Below are positions 1 to 6,834 of a stretch of DNA of 12,005 bases, piece by piece. The notes beneath the pieces are model-generated. The model saw only the letters and a list, made by a program, of their open reading frames with translations. It did not search any database and was not told the origin of the DNA. The DNA is taken from the NCBI GenBank assembly GCA_002401545.1, contig NVTJ01000035.1:4143-16147 (forward strand), written 5' to 3'. The DNA comes from Alphaproteobacteria bacterium. Lineage in GTDB: Bacteria > Pseudomonadota > Alphaproteobacteria > Sphingomonadales > Emcibacteraceae. Position 1 is the stretch's first letter. Every line of letters starts with the position of its first letter. Made by a program: the position numbers and the translations under genes.

Positions 1-668
1 GTTTTGGTTATCAGGTGGCGGCGCAGTTTGACCATAATATCATCAGGCCAGAACCGGCATTGGTCCCTTTCATATTTCAGAATGAATTGCTGGCCCGGCT
101 GAGGTCTTTGGCCGGGGTTACCACAGATGCGGTGGTCAGCCTTGGCAGGAAATCTTTCTCAGAGGCCATTTTATTCACCCACCGGGGTCTTAGCGGCCCG
201 GCCATATTGCAGATTTCATCCTATTGGCAGCCCGGTGAAGAGGTTCGGATCAATCTGTCGCCTGCCCGGGACATGCTGGAATTTCTGAAGGAACAACGGC
301 GGACACAGCCAAAACAGGAACTTCACAATATCCTGACCCAGCGGTTTGCCCGCAGGCTGGCCCGCTTTATCTGTGATGAGGTGGCTGAGGACGGGCGCAT
401 GGCGGACCTGTCCAATCAAAAGCTGTCACAGGTGGCGGAATTTATCCATGGCTGGCGCATCCGGCCCAATGGCACCGAAGGTTTCAGAACGGCGGAAGTG
501 ACACGCGGCGGGGTGGATACCCGTGAAATATCCTCCAGAACATTTGAAAGCACGAAAGTTCCAGACCTTTATTTCATTGGCGAGGTGGTAGATGTCACCG
601 GCCAATTGGGCGGCTATAATTTCCAGTGGGCCTGGGCATCGGGCCATGCGGCGGGGCAGTATGTCTAA
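1..668 (+). CDS. BaiN/HI0933-family NAD(P)/FAD-dependent oxidoreductase (3' part)
   Basis: This is the C-terminal part of a flavoprotein of the HI0933/YhiN/BaiN family (aminoacetone oxidase-like, cytosolic FAD-binding reductases of poorly defined substrate). The frame is open from the first bases, reading FGYQVAAQFDH before an internal GTG at 15. The real start therefore lies outside the window and the GTG is not the start. About 221 residues are visible, where the family usually has about 390-420. The family signature is clear: RPEPALVPF near the left edge, FTHRGLSGPAIL in the middle, then GGVDTREISSRTFES, LYFIGEVVDVTGQLGGYNFQWAWASG near the end, which closes the FAD site. It ends at TAA 666-668. 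The TauE-type gene starts 38 bases later on the same strand. No terminator is visible between them, so they may be co-transcribed. The family call is safe; the substrate is unknown. Confidence 0.93.
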   Translation, partial: FGYQVAAQFDHNIIRPEPALVPFIFQNELLARLRSLAGVTTDAVVSLGRKSFSEAILFTHRGLSGPAILQISSYWQPGEEVRINLSPARDMLEFLKEQRRTQPKQELHNILTQRFARRLARFICDEVAEDGRMADLSNQKLSQVAEFIHGWRIRPNGTEGFRTAEVTRGGVDTREISSRTFESTKVPDLYFIGEVVDVTGQLGGYNFQWAWASGHAAGQYV

Positions 669-706
669 AGTCTTGCTTTTTCTGTGTAATTCCTTAACGT
701 CCTCCT

Positions 707-1528
707 ATGGAATCCGTTGAAATATATCTGCCTTTGCTCCTGCTGATGCTGGCGACGGGGCTGATGGCCGGGGTTATGGCCGGGCTGATGGGAATTGGCG
801 GCGGCATTGTGATGGTGCCGGTGCTGGAATTTACCCTGGGTTTCATCGGCGTTGACCCTGCTGTGCGGATGCATGTGGCAGTGGCCACATCGCTGGCGAC
901 GATCATTCCCACCTCCATTTCCTCCGCCCGTGCCCATCACCGGCGCGGTGCGGTTGATTTTGCGCTGGCCAAAGACTGGGGGCCAGCGATCTTTGTCGGT
1001 GCCGCAGGCGGTGCCTGGCTGGCCGCGCAGGTGGACAGTGCCGCCCTCACGGCTATCTTTGCTGTTGTTGCCTTGCTGGTCGCCCTGAAAATGATCCTGC
1101 CGCTGGAAAAAATCAGACTGGCAGACCGGGTTCCGGTGGGTTTTCCCGGCACTTTGTTTCCCGGCATAATCGGTATGGTGTCCACCATGATGGGCATTGG
1201 CGGCGGGGCGATGAGTGTCACCGCGTTGACCATATTTAACGTGCCCATTCACCGGGCCGTGGGCACGTCGGCTTTTTTCGGCCTGTTGATTGCGTTGCCC
1301 GGAACCCTTGGTTTTATGATAACGGGACAGGGCAATATGGCCTTGCCGCCGGGCAGTGTGGGCTTTGTCAATGTGATTGGTTTTCTGGTTCTGTCTCCGG
1401 CAACCTTCCTTGCGGCGCCTCTTGGGGTGAAAATTGCCCATGCCTTGACCCAAAGGCAACTTAGGATGACTTTTGGTATTTTTTTGATGATTGCTGCGGC
1501 CCGGATGCTGTATCGTACCTTTATATGA
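707..1528 (+). CDS. TauE/SafE (DUF81) family membrane permease
   Basis: A 273-residue inner-membrane protein of the TauE/SafE family. Members are linked to export of sulfite, sulfoacetate and other sulfur-containing or organic anions, but most are uncharacterised. About eight hydrophobic segments run through the protein. It shows the family's internal duplication: a GIGGG motif at residues 29-33 in the first half and again at 163-167 in the second. Each is followed by a TS-rich helix (VATSLATIIPTS near 59-70, GTSAFFGLLIALPGT near 186-200). A charged HHRRGAVD loop follows the first. The ATG at 707 gives a normal-length protein beginning just before the first helix; no good Shine-Dalgarno sequence precedes it. 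The next gene begins 15 bases after the stop, suggesting an operon with the hydroxy-acid enzyme. Export of a product or substrate of that enzyme is possible but is only inference. Confidence 0.9.
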   Translation: MESVEIYLPLLLLMLATGLMAGVMAGLMGIGGGIVMVPVLEFTLGFIGVDPAVRMHVAVATSLATIIPTSISSARAHHRRGAVDFALAKDWGPAIFVGAAGGAWLAAQVDSAALTAIFAVVALLVALKMILPLEKIRLADRVPVGFPGTLFPGIIGMVSTMMGIGGGAMSVTALTIFNVPIHRAVGTSAFFGLLIALPGTLGFMITGQGNMALPPGSVGFVNVIGFLVLSPATFLAAPLGVKIAHALTQRQLRMTFGIFLMIAAARMLYRTFI

Positions 1529-1543
1529 AACAAAAGGGAAAAA

Positions 1544-2707
1544 ATGTCACAGTTGAAATCCTGTTTTAATCTTGATGATTTTCGGGTGCTGGCCAAGAGC
1601 CGCCTGCCGCGTATGATATTTGATTATCTGGACGGCGGGTCTGATGATGAGGTGACATTACGGCGTAATCAGGACAGTTTTTCAAAAATTCAATTGATGC
1701 CCCGCGTGCTCAGGAATGTGGAGAATATTGATCTGTCGACCATGGTTCTCGGGCAGAAAGTTGATATTCCGCTGTTACTGTCGCCCACAGGCCAGACACG
1801 CATGTTTCATCACAGCGGCGAAGTGGCCGTGGCACGGGCGGCGGCGCGGGCCGGGACCATATATTCCCTGTCATCGGTTTCCAGTACTTCCATAGAGGAT
1901 ACCGCCGCCGCCAGCGGTGGCTGCAAATGGTTCCAGATTTATGTCTGGCGGGACCGGCAGATCATCAGGGAATTCATGACAAGATGCCGCAAAAGTGGCT
2001 ATCACGCCCTGTGTCTGACAGTGGACCTGCCGGTGCATGGCAACCGGGAGCGGGATTTGCGCAACCGGTTAACCTTTCCCGCCGCCCTGACCCTAAAGAC
2101 AGCGATGGATGTGATGTCTCATCCGCGCTGGCTCTATCATTATCTGACCAGCCCGAAGATCGAGATTGCCAATGTGGCCTCTTCGGCCAAAGCGGCTGTT
2201 TCGGATGGCGGCGGTCTGATGGATTATATTTCGCGCCAATTTGATTCCACGGTGGATTGGGATGATGTGGCCTGGATGATTGAGCAATGGGACGGTCCCT
2301 TTCTGATCAAGGGTATTGTTAATCCGCAGGACGCCCGGCGGGCCGTGGAAATTGGCGCCAGTGGCATTATTATATCCAATCATGGCGGTCGTCAGCTGGA
2401 CTCTATGTCGTCAACCATTGAAGTTTTGCCGCAGATTGTACAGGCGGTGGCGGGCCGGGCAGAAATCCTGCTTGACGGCGGGGTTCGGCGGGGCACCGAT
2501 GTGATCAAGGCTTTGGCGCTGGGGGCCACGGCGGTGATGATCGGGCGGCCTTATCTTTATGCGCTTGCTGCCGGGGGCGAAGAAGGGGTGGACCGGATGT
2601 TTGAGCTGATCAGGGCGGAGATTATTCGGGATATGGCACTGCTTGGCTGTACAAAAATTTCACAACTGACCACGGCGGTTATTTTTAACGCGCAAGAAAT
2701 CGGATGA
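1544..2707 (+). CDS. FMN-dependent alpha-hydroxy-acid dehydrogenase/oxidase (LldD/glycolate oxidase family)
   Basis: A 387-residue TIM-barrel flavoenzyme that oxidises 2-hydroxy acids (lactate, glycolate, mandelate and similar) to 2-oxo acids. Family residues are present: Tyr28 in FDYLDGGS (equivalent to Tyr24 of spinach glycolate oxidase), the QIYV tyrosine near residue 130, the VDLPVHGNRERD segment, Lys256 in FLIKGI, and the catalytic His280 with Arg283 in SNHGGRQLD. The phosphate-binding GGVRRGTDVIKALALGA and GRPYLYALAAGG segments follow. Length matches LldD-type enzymes. GGG and A-rich bases sit just before the ATG at 1544. The last 23 bases overlap the 3' end of the hydrolase on the other strand. 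The exact substrate cannot be read: the residues after SNHGGRQLD are SMSST rather than the common GAPAT, so it may not be a plain L-lactate dehydrogenase. Membrane association is possible but no clear anchor is seen. Confidence 0.92.
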   Translation: MSQLKSCFNLDDFRVLAKSRLPRMIFDYLDGGSDDEVTLRRNQDSFSKIQLMPRVLRNVENIDLSTMVLGQKVDIPLLLSPTGQTRMFHHSGEVAVARAAARAGTIYSLSSVSSTSIEDTAAASGGCKWFQIYVWRDRQIIREFMTRCRKSGYHALCLTVDLPVHGNRERDLRNRLTFPAALTLKTAMDVMSHPRWLYHYLTSPKIEIANVASSAKAAVSDGGGLMDYISRQFDSTVDWDDVAWMIEQWDGPFLIKGIVNPQDARRAVEIGASGIIISNHGGRQLDSMSSTIEVLPQIVQAVAGRAEILLDGGVRRGTDVIKALALGATAVMIGRPYLYALAAGGEEGVDRMFELIRAEIIRDMALLGCTKISQLTTAVIFNAQEIG

Positions 2708-3437
2708 TCACATCCTGAAGGCTTTTTTCATGGAGCAGGTTGATGTGACCGCCAGGACGGGGTTGAACCGTGCATTTTGGCCCCCGAATGCGCATCATGT
2801 CCACCTCATGATCGGGGACGATGGACTTTTTACCCCGCAGAAGCAGGGTTTTTGCCGTGATCTGATCATAATGATGCCAGATGTTAAAATCCTGCCCGTG
2901 CAGACTGAACTGATTGGCGAGAGCCGGGTCATTCTGATAGGTGAAATGGCCGTCATCGGTCTGGCGGCACCAGTTTTCCGCCAGACGGCGCCATCTTTTA
3001 TCATCCAGTAGCAGGCCGCCCCGGGACAGGGTATTTTTCAGGTAGGTTTCAAATTCGATGAAACTGTCGAATGTGGGCGGGTCGGCGATATTCTTCATGG
3101 CCGCCTGGCGTAACCAGTCCGGGAAACCCGGTCCCACATCATCAAGGACAAGATGGCTGAGGGGACATTCTGTCATAATATCCCCGAGGACAATACCAAG
3201 GCCGCCCCCCTTCGATGCGCCGATCCAGCGTACAGAGGTAATGCCAAGTTGCCGCAAAAGATCACGGGCGATGGCGGCATAGGCGGCAAGGCCGGGATCA
3301 TTCTTTTTATCACGGGTCCAGTCAGACAGGCCGCAACCGATGGAATCCGGGCAGATCACATAATAACTGTGGCTCAGGCGGGCGGCCAGTTCCTCATGGT
3401 CCCGGCAGGTGCCGGTTACCCCATGCCAGATAATCAC
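2685..3437 (-). CDS. alpha/beta hydrolase (start uncertain)
   Basis: An alpha/beta-fold hydrolase. From the GTG at 3437 it has 250 residues. The oxyanion-hole motif WHG is at residues 4-6, CPDSIGCGLSD at 29-39, the nucleophile elbow GASKGG has Ser75, LVLDDVGPGFP follows, and the catalytic histidine is probably His231 in GGHINLLHE. The usual acid after strand six is not obvious, because LLLRGKKSIVPD has Ile where relatives often have Asp; Asp209 or Asp213 could serve. The frame stays open upstream to a stop at 3573-3575. The residues there, including RFLKCQDRNIHFLEWGEPA, look like the missing first strands of the fold, yet no ATG, GTG or TTG occurs in that stretch. The true N-terminus is therefore probably upstream of 3437 through a rare start, a frameshift or a sequence error. 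It follows the MarR gene on the same strand and is probably co-transcribed with it. Substrate unknown. Confidence 0.8.
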   Translation of the reverse strand: MIIWHGVTGTCRDHEELAARLSHSYYVICPDSIGCGLSDWTRDKKNDPGLAAYAAIARDLLRQLGITSVRWIGASKGGGLGIVLGDIMTECPLSHLVLDDVGPGFPDWLRQAAMKNIADPPTFDSFIEFETYLKNTLSRGGLLLDDKRWRRLAENWCRQTDDGHFTYQNDPALANQFSLHGQDFNIWHHYDQITAKTLLLRGKKSIVPDHEVDMMRIRGPKCTVQPRPGGHINLLHEKSLQDVIIRFLAR

Positions 3438-3525
3438 CGTATCTTTTGCTGGTTCCCCCCATTCCAGAAAGTGGATATTCCGGTCCTGACATTTGAGAAA
3501 ACGGGACCGGCCTTGTGGCGTATTT

Positions 3526-3990
3526 TTAACGGGAATCCCCCTGAATATTTTCCAATATACGGTTGAGCAGGCTTAAAAGCTGTTGCCTGCTGTCATCAGA
3601 AAAGTCTTTTAACGCCCGGTCTTCCCGTGAAAATGCCGGAACCGAGGCCCGGCGAAATATTTCGTTGCCCTTTTTCGTCAGATGGACCAGCACATAGCGG
3701 TTGTCTTTTTTGCGCAGTTTGCGGACGACAAGCTTTTCTTTTTCCATGCTGTCGATGACCCGGCTGACCGATGATTGTTCCATCATGGTAAAGGCGCAAA
3801 GTTCGCTCATATTGCGGCCATTTCGGGCGTGAAGGGCGCAGAGGACCCGCCAGCGCGATACATTTATTTTCAGGGGCCGCAGGCAGTCCTGCAAATCCAT
3901 ATTCAACCGGTTGGTGATCCGGTACATGACATAGGGAATAAAATCATCAAGAAAAGCTTCTTCATTGTCTGGAAAGTTATTTTTACGCAC
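3526..3990 (-). CDS. MarR-family transcriptional regulator
   Basis: A 154-residue MarR-type winged-helix DNA-binding protein. The dimerisation helix is near residues 11-38 and the winged helix-turn-helix runs from about 47 to 110. It includes SRWRVLCALHARNGRNMSEL, a recognition helix MEQSSVSRVIDSMEKE at 70-85, and a charged wing VRKLRKKDNRYVLVHLTKKG. A C-terminal helix completes the dimer interface. I chose the GTG at 3990 because a GAGGG sits nine bases upstream and the length is normal for MarR. An upstream ATG at 4179 would add 63 unrelated residues and overlap the divergent TetR gene. The gene is divergent from the TetR gene across 124 bases. The hydrolase follows it immediately, in a frame overlapping its stop. 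It probably controls itself and the hydrolase; the inducer is unknown. Confidence 0.88.
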   Translation of the reverse strand: MRKNNFPDNEEAFLDDFIPYVMYRITNRLNMDLQDCLRPLKINVSRWRVLCALHARNGRNMSELCAFTMMEQSSVSRVIDSMEKEKLVVRKLRKKDNRYVLVHLTKKGNEIFRRASVPAFSREDRALKDFSDDSRQQLLSLLNRILENIQGDSR

Positions 3991-4114
3991 GGTTATCTGC
4001 CCTCTGCCCTTGATGAATTTAGCGGGATAGTAGGATGGTTTGACGAATATGGCTACCCATAACTGGCAGAAAAGAATATGATTTCCGTCAATATAAAGAA
4101 AAAAGACACAAATT
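3991..4114. promoter_or_regulatory. divergent MarR/TetR control region
   Basis: These 124 bases separate two regulators transcribed away from each other, so both promoters must lie here or run into the genes. A short perfect inverted repeat, TATGG-CTAC-CCATA, occupies 4048-4061. A wider inverted pair, TTGACG at 4040-4045 and CGTCAA at 4086-4091, brackets it. Either could be an operator for one of the regulators. I cannot name a convincing -35/-10 pair with good spacing on either strand. The MarR Shine-Dalgarno GAGGG lies next to its GTG, whereas the TetR start has only A-rich bases upstream. The role as a control region follows from layout; the operator assignment is a guess. Confidence 0.45.
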
Positions 4115-4699
4115 ATGGTCAGGAAATTCAAAAAACGGGAGGTGATTTTGCAAGCCGCCAACCGGCTTTTCAGTGACAAGGGCTTTGCGGCGACCAGTCT
4201 GGCGGATATTGCCGATGCGGTTGGTATCCGGCGGGAATCGCTTTATTATTATTATCCCGGCAGGTATGATCTGCTGTATGATATTATTGAACCGCAGATT
4301 GCCCATGTCATGGATAATTTCAAGACCATCATGGCCGAAGAGACGGACCATAAAAAAGCCATCAGGCGGGCTATTGTCAACCACATCCGCTATTTCAATT
4401 CAAGCTATCTTCACATGGCCATGGCGGTGCGTAAAAACAGCAAGGATGATGTGGAGCAGAAATTCATTCAGCTCAGGAATATGTTCAAAGCCTATGAAAG
4501 TCTGTGGATAGATTTGGTCAGCGCCGCTTGCAGGCAGGGTAGTATCAGAGGTGACATGCCGCCTAAAATGCTGGTCTATTCCCTTCTGGGCTTATGCAAC
4601 AGCCTGTCCAGCTGGTATCGTCCGGATGGAAAACTGTCCCTTGATCAAATCGGGCAGAATTTTTCAGATATTATTCTGGAGGGTATCACCTCTCCCTAA
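4115..4699 (+). CDS. TetR/AcrR-family transcriptional regulator
   Basis: A 194-residue TetR-type repressor. The N-terminal helix-turn-helix is textbook: LQAANRLFSDKGFAATSLADIADAVGI followed by the recognition segment RRESLYYYYPGRYDLL at about residues 39-54. The all-helical C-terminal part (about 60-194) forms the ligand pocket and dimer surface and is not specific enough to name the ligand. The ATG at 4115 keeps the whole first helix. A GGGAGG at 4138-4143 precedes in-frame GTG and TTG codons, but starting there would cut helix one, so I rejected it. The gene ends tail-to-tail with the large acyl-CoA enzyme gene; their stop codons share bases 4696-4699. TetR proteins of this sort often repress fatty-acid or acyl-CoA catabolic genes. 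With the operator-like repeat upstream of the neighbouring fusion gene, control of that gene is a reasonable inference, with an acyl-CoA as possible inducer. Confidence 0.9.
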   Translation: MVRKFKKREVILQAANRLFSDKGFAATSLADIADAVGIRRESLYYYYPGRYDLLYDIIEPQIAHVMDNFKTIMAEETDHKKAIRRAIVNHIRYFNSSYLHMAMAVRKNSKDDVEQKFIQLRNMFKAYESLWIDLVSAACRQGSIRGDMPPKMLVYSLLGLCNSLSSWYRPDGKLSLDQIGQNFSDIILEGITSP

Positions 4700-6705
4700 C
4701 CCGTCTTTTCAAAGTCAGGTTTGCGGCGCTCCTGAAAGGCTGAAATTCCCTCGCGGGCGGCGGCGGTGCAGGCGCTGTCGCCAAAGGCCCCATATCCCAC
4801 ATCAAGGGCATCTTCCAGTGATGGGGCTGCGGCGGCTTTGCCCACGGCCTTTTCAATGATCGCTATGATTTTACCGCTTAAAACCTGTCCGGTGACAGAC
4901 GTTCCGTCTGATCGTTCAAAACCGGCAATATGAACAGGACCACTGGCGATTTCATGCCGCGATCCCTGCAAGATGTCCAATTGCCGGATGGCCGCAGGAA
5001 TCAGGTCCTGCGGATCAGAAACAATTGTCGAAATCATACCAATTTCATACCCTTGCTTTGCGGTCAGCTTCTCGGCCCGGGTCAGCATATGGTTAAAAAT
5101 ACCCGCTGCCTGTGGCCAGCGGCGATAGGGGATTACCATGGCTCCGATGCCCGGCACAATGCCAAGGGTTACTTCCGGCAATTGCATCCAGGCCTCCTCC
5201 CGTGCCACCAAAGCGTGACAGCGAGTGGCCAGCTCCAGACCGCCGCCAAGGGCAAGACCGTTGAGGGCGGCAACAACCGGTTTTGGACAATTATCCAGAT
5301 GAACCAGCAGCCGGGAACAGCGGGCGGCATAGTCTATGCTTTCGGCCCGGTTGCCCAGCAGGCTGGGGAATTTACCAATGTCGGCCCCGGCGCAAAAGGC
5401 CTGATTGCCATATCCGGTGATCACAAAGCCCTTGACGTCAGGGTTGTTCTCATATTTGGTAATGACTGACAGAATTTCATCGGTCATCTGATCATGAAGC
5501 GCATTCATGGCCTCGGGCCGGCGCAGGGTGATGACCTTGGCCCCGTCCACGTCATCCACCAGAATATTGCGGTGGAAATCAAGATATTCAGAGATGGGTT
5601 TCTTCGGCTGGGGCATTCCCGGTTTATAATCGGCAAATTTTTGCAGAATACGCATGACCTCTGCTTCGCCGTAATCCTTCATCAGTTCCAGCGGGCCTTT
5701 TTTGAAGGCAAAGGCCAGACGGCAGCCCAGATCAAAATCGGCCGCAGAGCCGATGCGCCGGTCCATGATGTCGACGGTTTGGGAAAACAGGATACCCAGC
5801 AGGCGGTCGCGGATGGTGGCCGCCACGTCCGGGGCCACATCACAGGGGGAGGCGGGCGGATTGGTATCCCATTTGTCCACCTCGTTGAAAATTGCCGCAG
5901 GGGTGTAATGGTCGCCTTCCTCTGCGGCCTGTACCCTATTGGTTTCAACAATTATCGGATTGCCATTGGCAAAATTCAGTACAAAAAACGGTCCCGCATG
6001 AACCAGTTCCATGGCCACAGAGTCAATCTCCGCCGGGCTGGCAATATCCAGCATCAGAGCCGCCTCGTTGCACCAGTTATCAAAAATCCGGTCGAGCATG
6101 AAACATACCGCGTCCGTGGTGACCATGGGAACCTTGCCGGTCATGGCAAAGAACCAGCGCAGATAATTACCCAGGTCCGGGTCAGCTCCTTTCCAGTCGA
6201 TCACCTCAACCACCGGATTCTGGAAGGCGGGGGCAAAGAAATGGGTAACGGTGGCCCGCCCCGGATGATCCAGATGGGAAAACAGCCATGTCGCCGGTAG
6301 GGAACTTGTGTTGGAGGTAATCAGGGCATCGGGCCGCACATGAGCCTCTATCTGAGAAAATATGTTCCTTTTAAGCGCCAGGTCTTCCGTGGCCGCTTCC
6401 AGCACCCAATCACAGTCCGAGAGCGCGGCATAATCGGTGGATGTCACCAGATTCTGCCGCACAGCCGCCGCCTGTTCTTCGGTTAACTTGCCCCGTTTGA
6501 GGCCTTTTTCCACATAGGCATCAATACGTTCGACGGCTTTTATCAGGGCATCGGGATTAATATCGATCAGCACCAGCGTCAGGTCCTTGAGGGCGCTTTT
6601 CAGATAATAACCAATATCAGGCCCGATGGTGCCGGCCCCGATGATGGCAATGGATTTCGGCATTTTCCGGTCCGGTGCAAGCAATATGGGGTTTTGGATG
6701 CTCAT
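4696..6705 (-). CDS. bifunctional 3-hydroxyacyl-CoA dehydrogenase / enoyl-CoA hydratase fusion
   Basis: A 669-residue fused beta-oxidation enzyme. It should hydrate an enoyl-CoA and oxidise the resulting 3-hydroxyacyl-CoA with NAD+. Residues about 15-300 form a 3-hydroxyacyl-CoA dehydrogenase: Rossmann motif GAGTIG at 23-28, SNTSSLP near 131-137, and catalytic His155 and Glu167 in HFFAPAFQNPVVEVI. Residues about 385-669 are crotonase fold: oxyanion loop FCAGAD, then GGGLELAT with Glu491 and LPEVTLG with Glu511, matching the two catalytic glutamates of enoyl-CoA hydratase. The order is opposite to FadB/FadJ and like the archaeal crotonyl-CoA hydratase/3-hydroxybutyryl-CoA dehydrogenase type. 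One oddity: the usual dehydrogenase NR motif reads LDRIF, with Asp205 in place of Asn. The ATG at 6705 is chosen because AAGGA lies eight bases upstream; an ATG at 6723 would add six residues and has poorer spacing. Substrate chain length is unknown. Confidence 0.92.
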   Translation of the reverse strand: MSIQNPILLAPDRKMPKSIAIIGAGTIGPDIGYYLKSALKDLTLVLIDINPDALIKAVERIDAYVEKGLKRGKLTEEQAAAVRQNLVTSTDYAALSDCDWVLEAATEDLALKRNIFSQIEAHVRPDALITSNTSSLPATWLFSHLDHPGRATVTHFFAPAFQNPVVEVIDWKGADPDLGNYLRWFFAMTGKVPMVTTDAVCFMLDRIFDNWCNEAALMLDIASPAEIDSVAMELVHAGPFFVLNFANGNPIIVETNRVQAAEEGDHYTPAAIFNEVDKWDTNPPASPCDVAPDVAATIRDRLLGILFSQTVDIMDRRIGSAADFDLGCRLAFAFKKGPLELMKDYGEAEVMRILQKFADYKPGMPQPKKPISEYLDFHRNILVDDVDGAKVITLRRPEAMNALHDQMTDEILSVITKYENNPDVKGFVITGYGNQAFCAGADIGKFPSLLGNRAESIDYAARCSRLLVHLDNCPKPVVAALNGLALGGGLELATRCHALVAREEAWMQLPEVTLGIVPGIGAMVIPYRRWPQAAGIFNHMLTRAEKLTAKQGYEIGMISTIVSDPQDLIPAAIRQLDILQGSRHEIASGPVHIAGFERSDGTSVTGQVLSGKIIAIIEKAVGKAAAAPSLEDALDVGYGAFGDSACTAAAREGISAFQERRKPDFEKTG

Positions 6706-6746
6706 TTCAATTTTCCTTAACATATTTCCTAATGTGCTATATGATT

Positions 6747-6768
6747 AATTCTACATCAACGTAGAATT
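6747..6768. promoter_or_regulatory. operator-like inverted repeat (8+6+8)
   Basis: AATTCTAC, six bases, then GTAGAATT: a perfect eight-base inverted repeat with an ATCAAC spacer. It fills most of the gap between the -35 and -10 boxes of the minus-strand promoter and covers the -10 box itself. That is the standard place for a repressor site. Size and symmetry suit a TetR or MarR dimer, and both kinds of regulator are encoded in the window. The TetR gene adjoining the controlled gene is the first candidate. The symmetry is seen directly; the protein partner is inferred. Confidence 0.6.
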
Positions 6769-6776
6769 TTTATCAA
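6748..6776 (-). promoter_or_regulatory. sigma-70-type promoter of the dehydrogenase/hydratase gene
   Basis: Read on the minus strand, TTGATA (6776-6771) and TAGAAT (6753-6748) are separated by exactly 17 bases. Both boxes are close to the sigma-70 consensus. Transcription would begin about 35 bases upstream of the chosen ATG at 6705. The 17-base spacer and the -10 box are occupied by the inverted repeat listed separately. Assignment is by pattern only. Confidence 0.6.
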
Positions 6777-6779
6777 CTA

Positions 6780-6808
6780 TTGTAAAATATCCTGAAAAAT
6801 ATTATTAT
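6780..6808 (+). promoter_or_regulatory. candidate sigma-70 promoter of the ECF sigma gene
   Basis: TTGTAA at 6780-6785 and TATTAT at 6803-6808 are separated by 17 bases. The start site would fall near 6815, leaving a leader of about 20 bases before the ATG at 6835. An AAAAGG Shine-Dalgarno lies at 6823-6828, six bases before that ATG. The -35 box is only three bases from the -35 box of the divergent promoter. The region is AT-rich, so chance matches are possible. Confidence 0.45.
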
Positions 6809-6815
6809 TTTCGGG
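6791..6815. repeat. imperfect inverted repeat in the sigma promoter
   Basis: CCTGAAAA at 6791-6798 can pair with TTTTCGGG at 6808-6815 (eight pairs, one a wobble) across a nine-base AT-rich loop. It covers the candidate -10 box of the sigma gene. It could be a regulator site at DNA level. It is not a terminator, because no T-run follows. AT-richness makes it weak evidence on its own. Confidence 0.3.
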
Positions 6816-6834
6816 ATTCTATAAAAGGTTGTTT

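Noticed and set aside
665..1459. 264-codon open frame antisense to the TauE-type gene
   Set aside because: It is rich in Gln, His, Arg and Gly with no recognisable domain, and lies wholly opposite a clear membrane-protein gene. It is a shadow frame.
2680..2690. The 11-base string TATTTTTAACG occurs at both 2680-2690 and 3521-3531, each holding the stop codon of a minus-strand gene
   Set aside because: The shared string is short and AT-rich, does not extend into flanking similarity, and is best taken as chance.
4138..4152. Internal start (GGGAGG then GTG/TTG) for the TetR gene
   Set aside because: It would remove the beginning of helix one of the DNA-binding domain; the ATG at 4115 gives a complete domain.
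3991..4179. Upstream ATG for the MarR gene giving 217 residues
   Set aside because: The extra 63 residues match no MarR N-terminus, overlap the divergent TetR coding region and would use up the promoter region. The GTG at 3990 has a good ribosome site.
5494..6300. 268-codon open frame antisense to the fusion enzyme gene
   Set aside because: It has a low-complexity basic composition and no family resemblance, while the opposite frame carries clear catalytic motifs.
6706..6720. AAGGAAAAT on the minus strand, similar to the -35 region of the E. coli fecA promoter
   Set aside because: It lies within the ribosome site just before the fusion gene ATG, has no matching -10 element, and faces away from the receptor genes.
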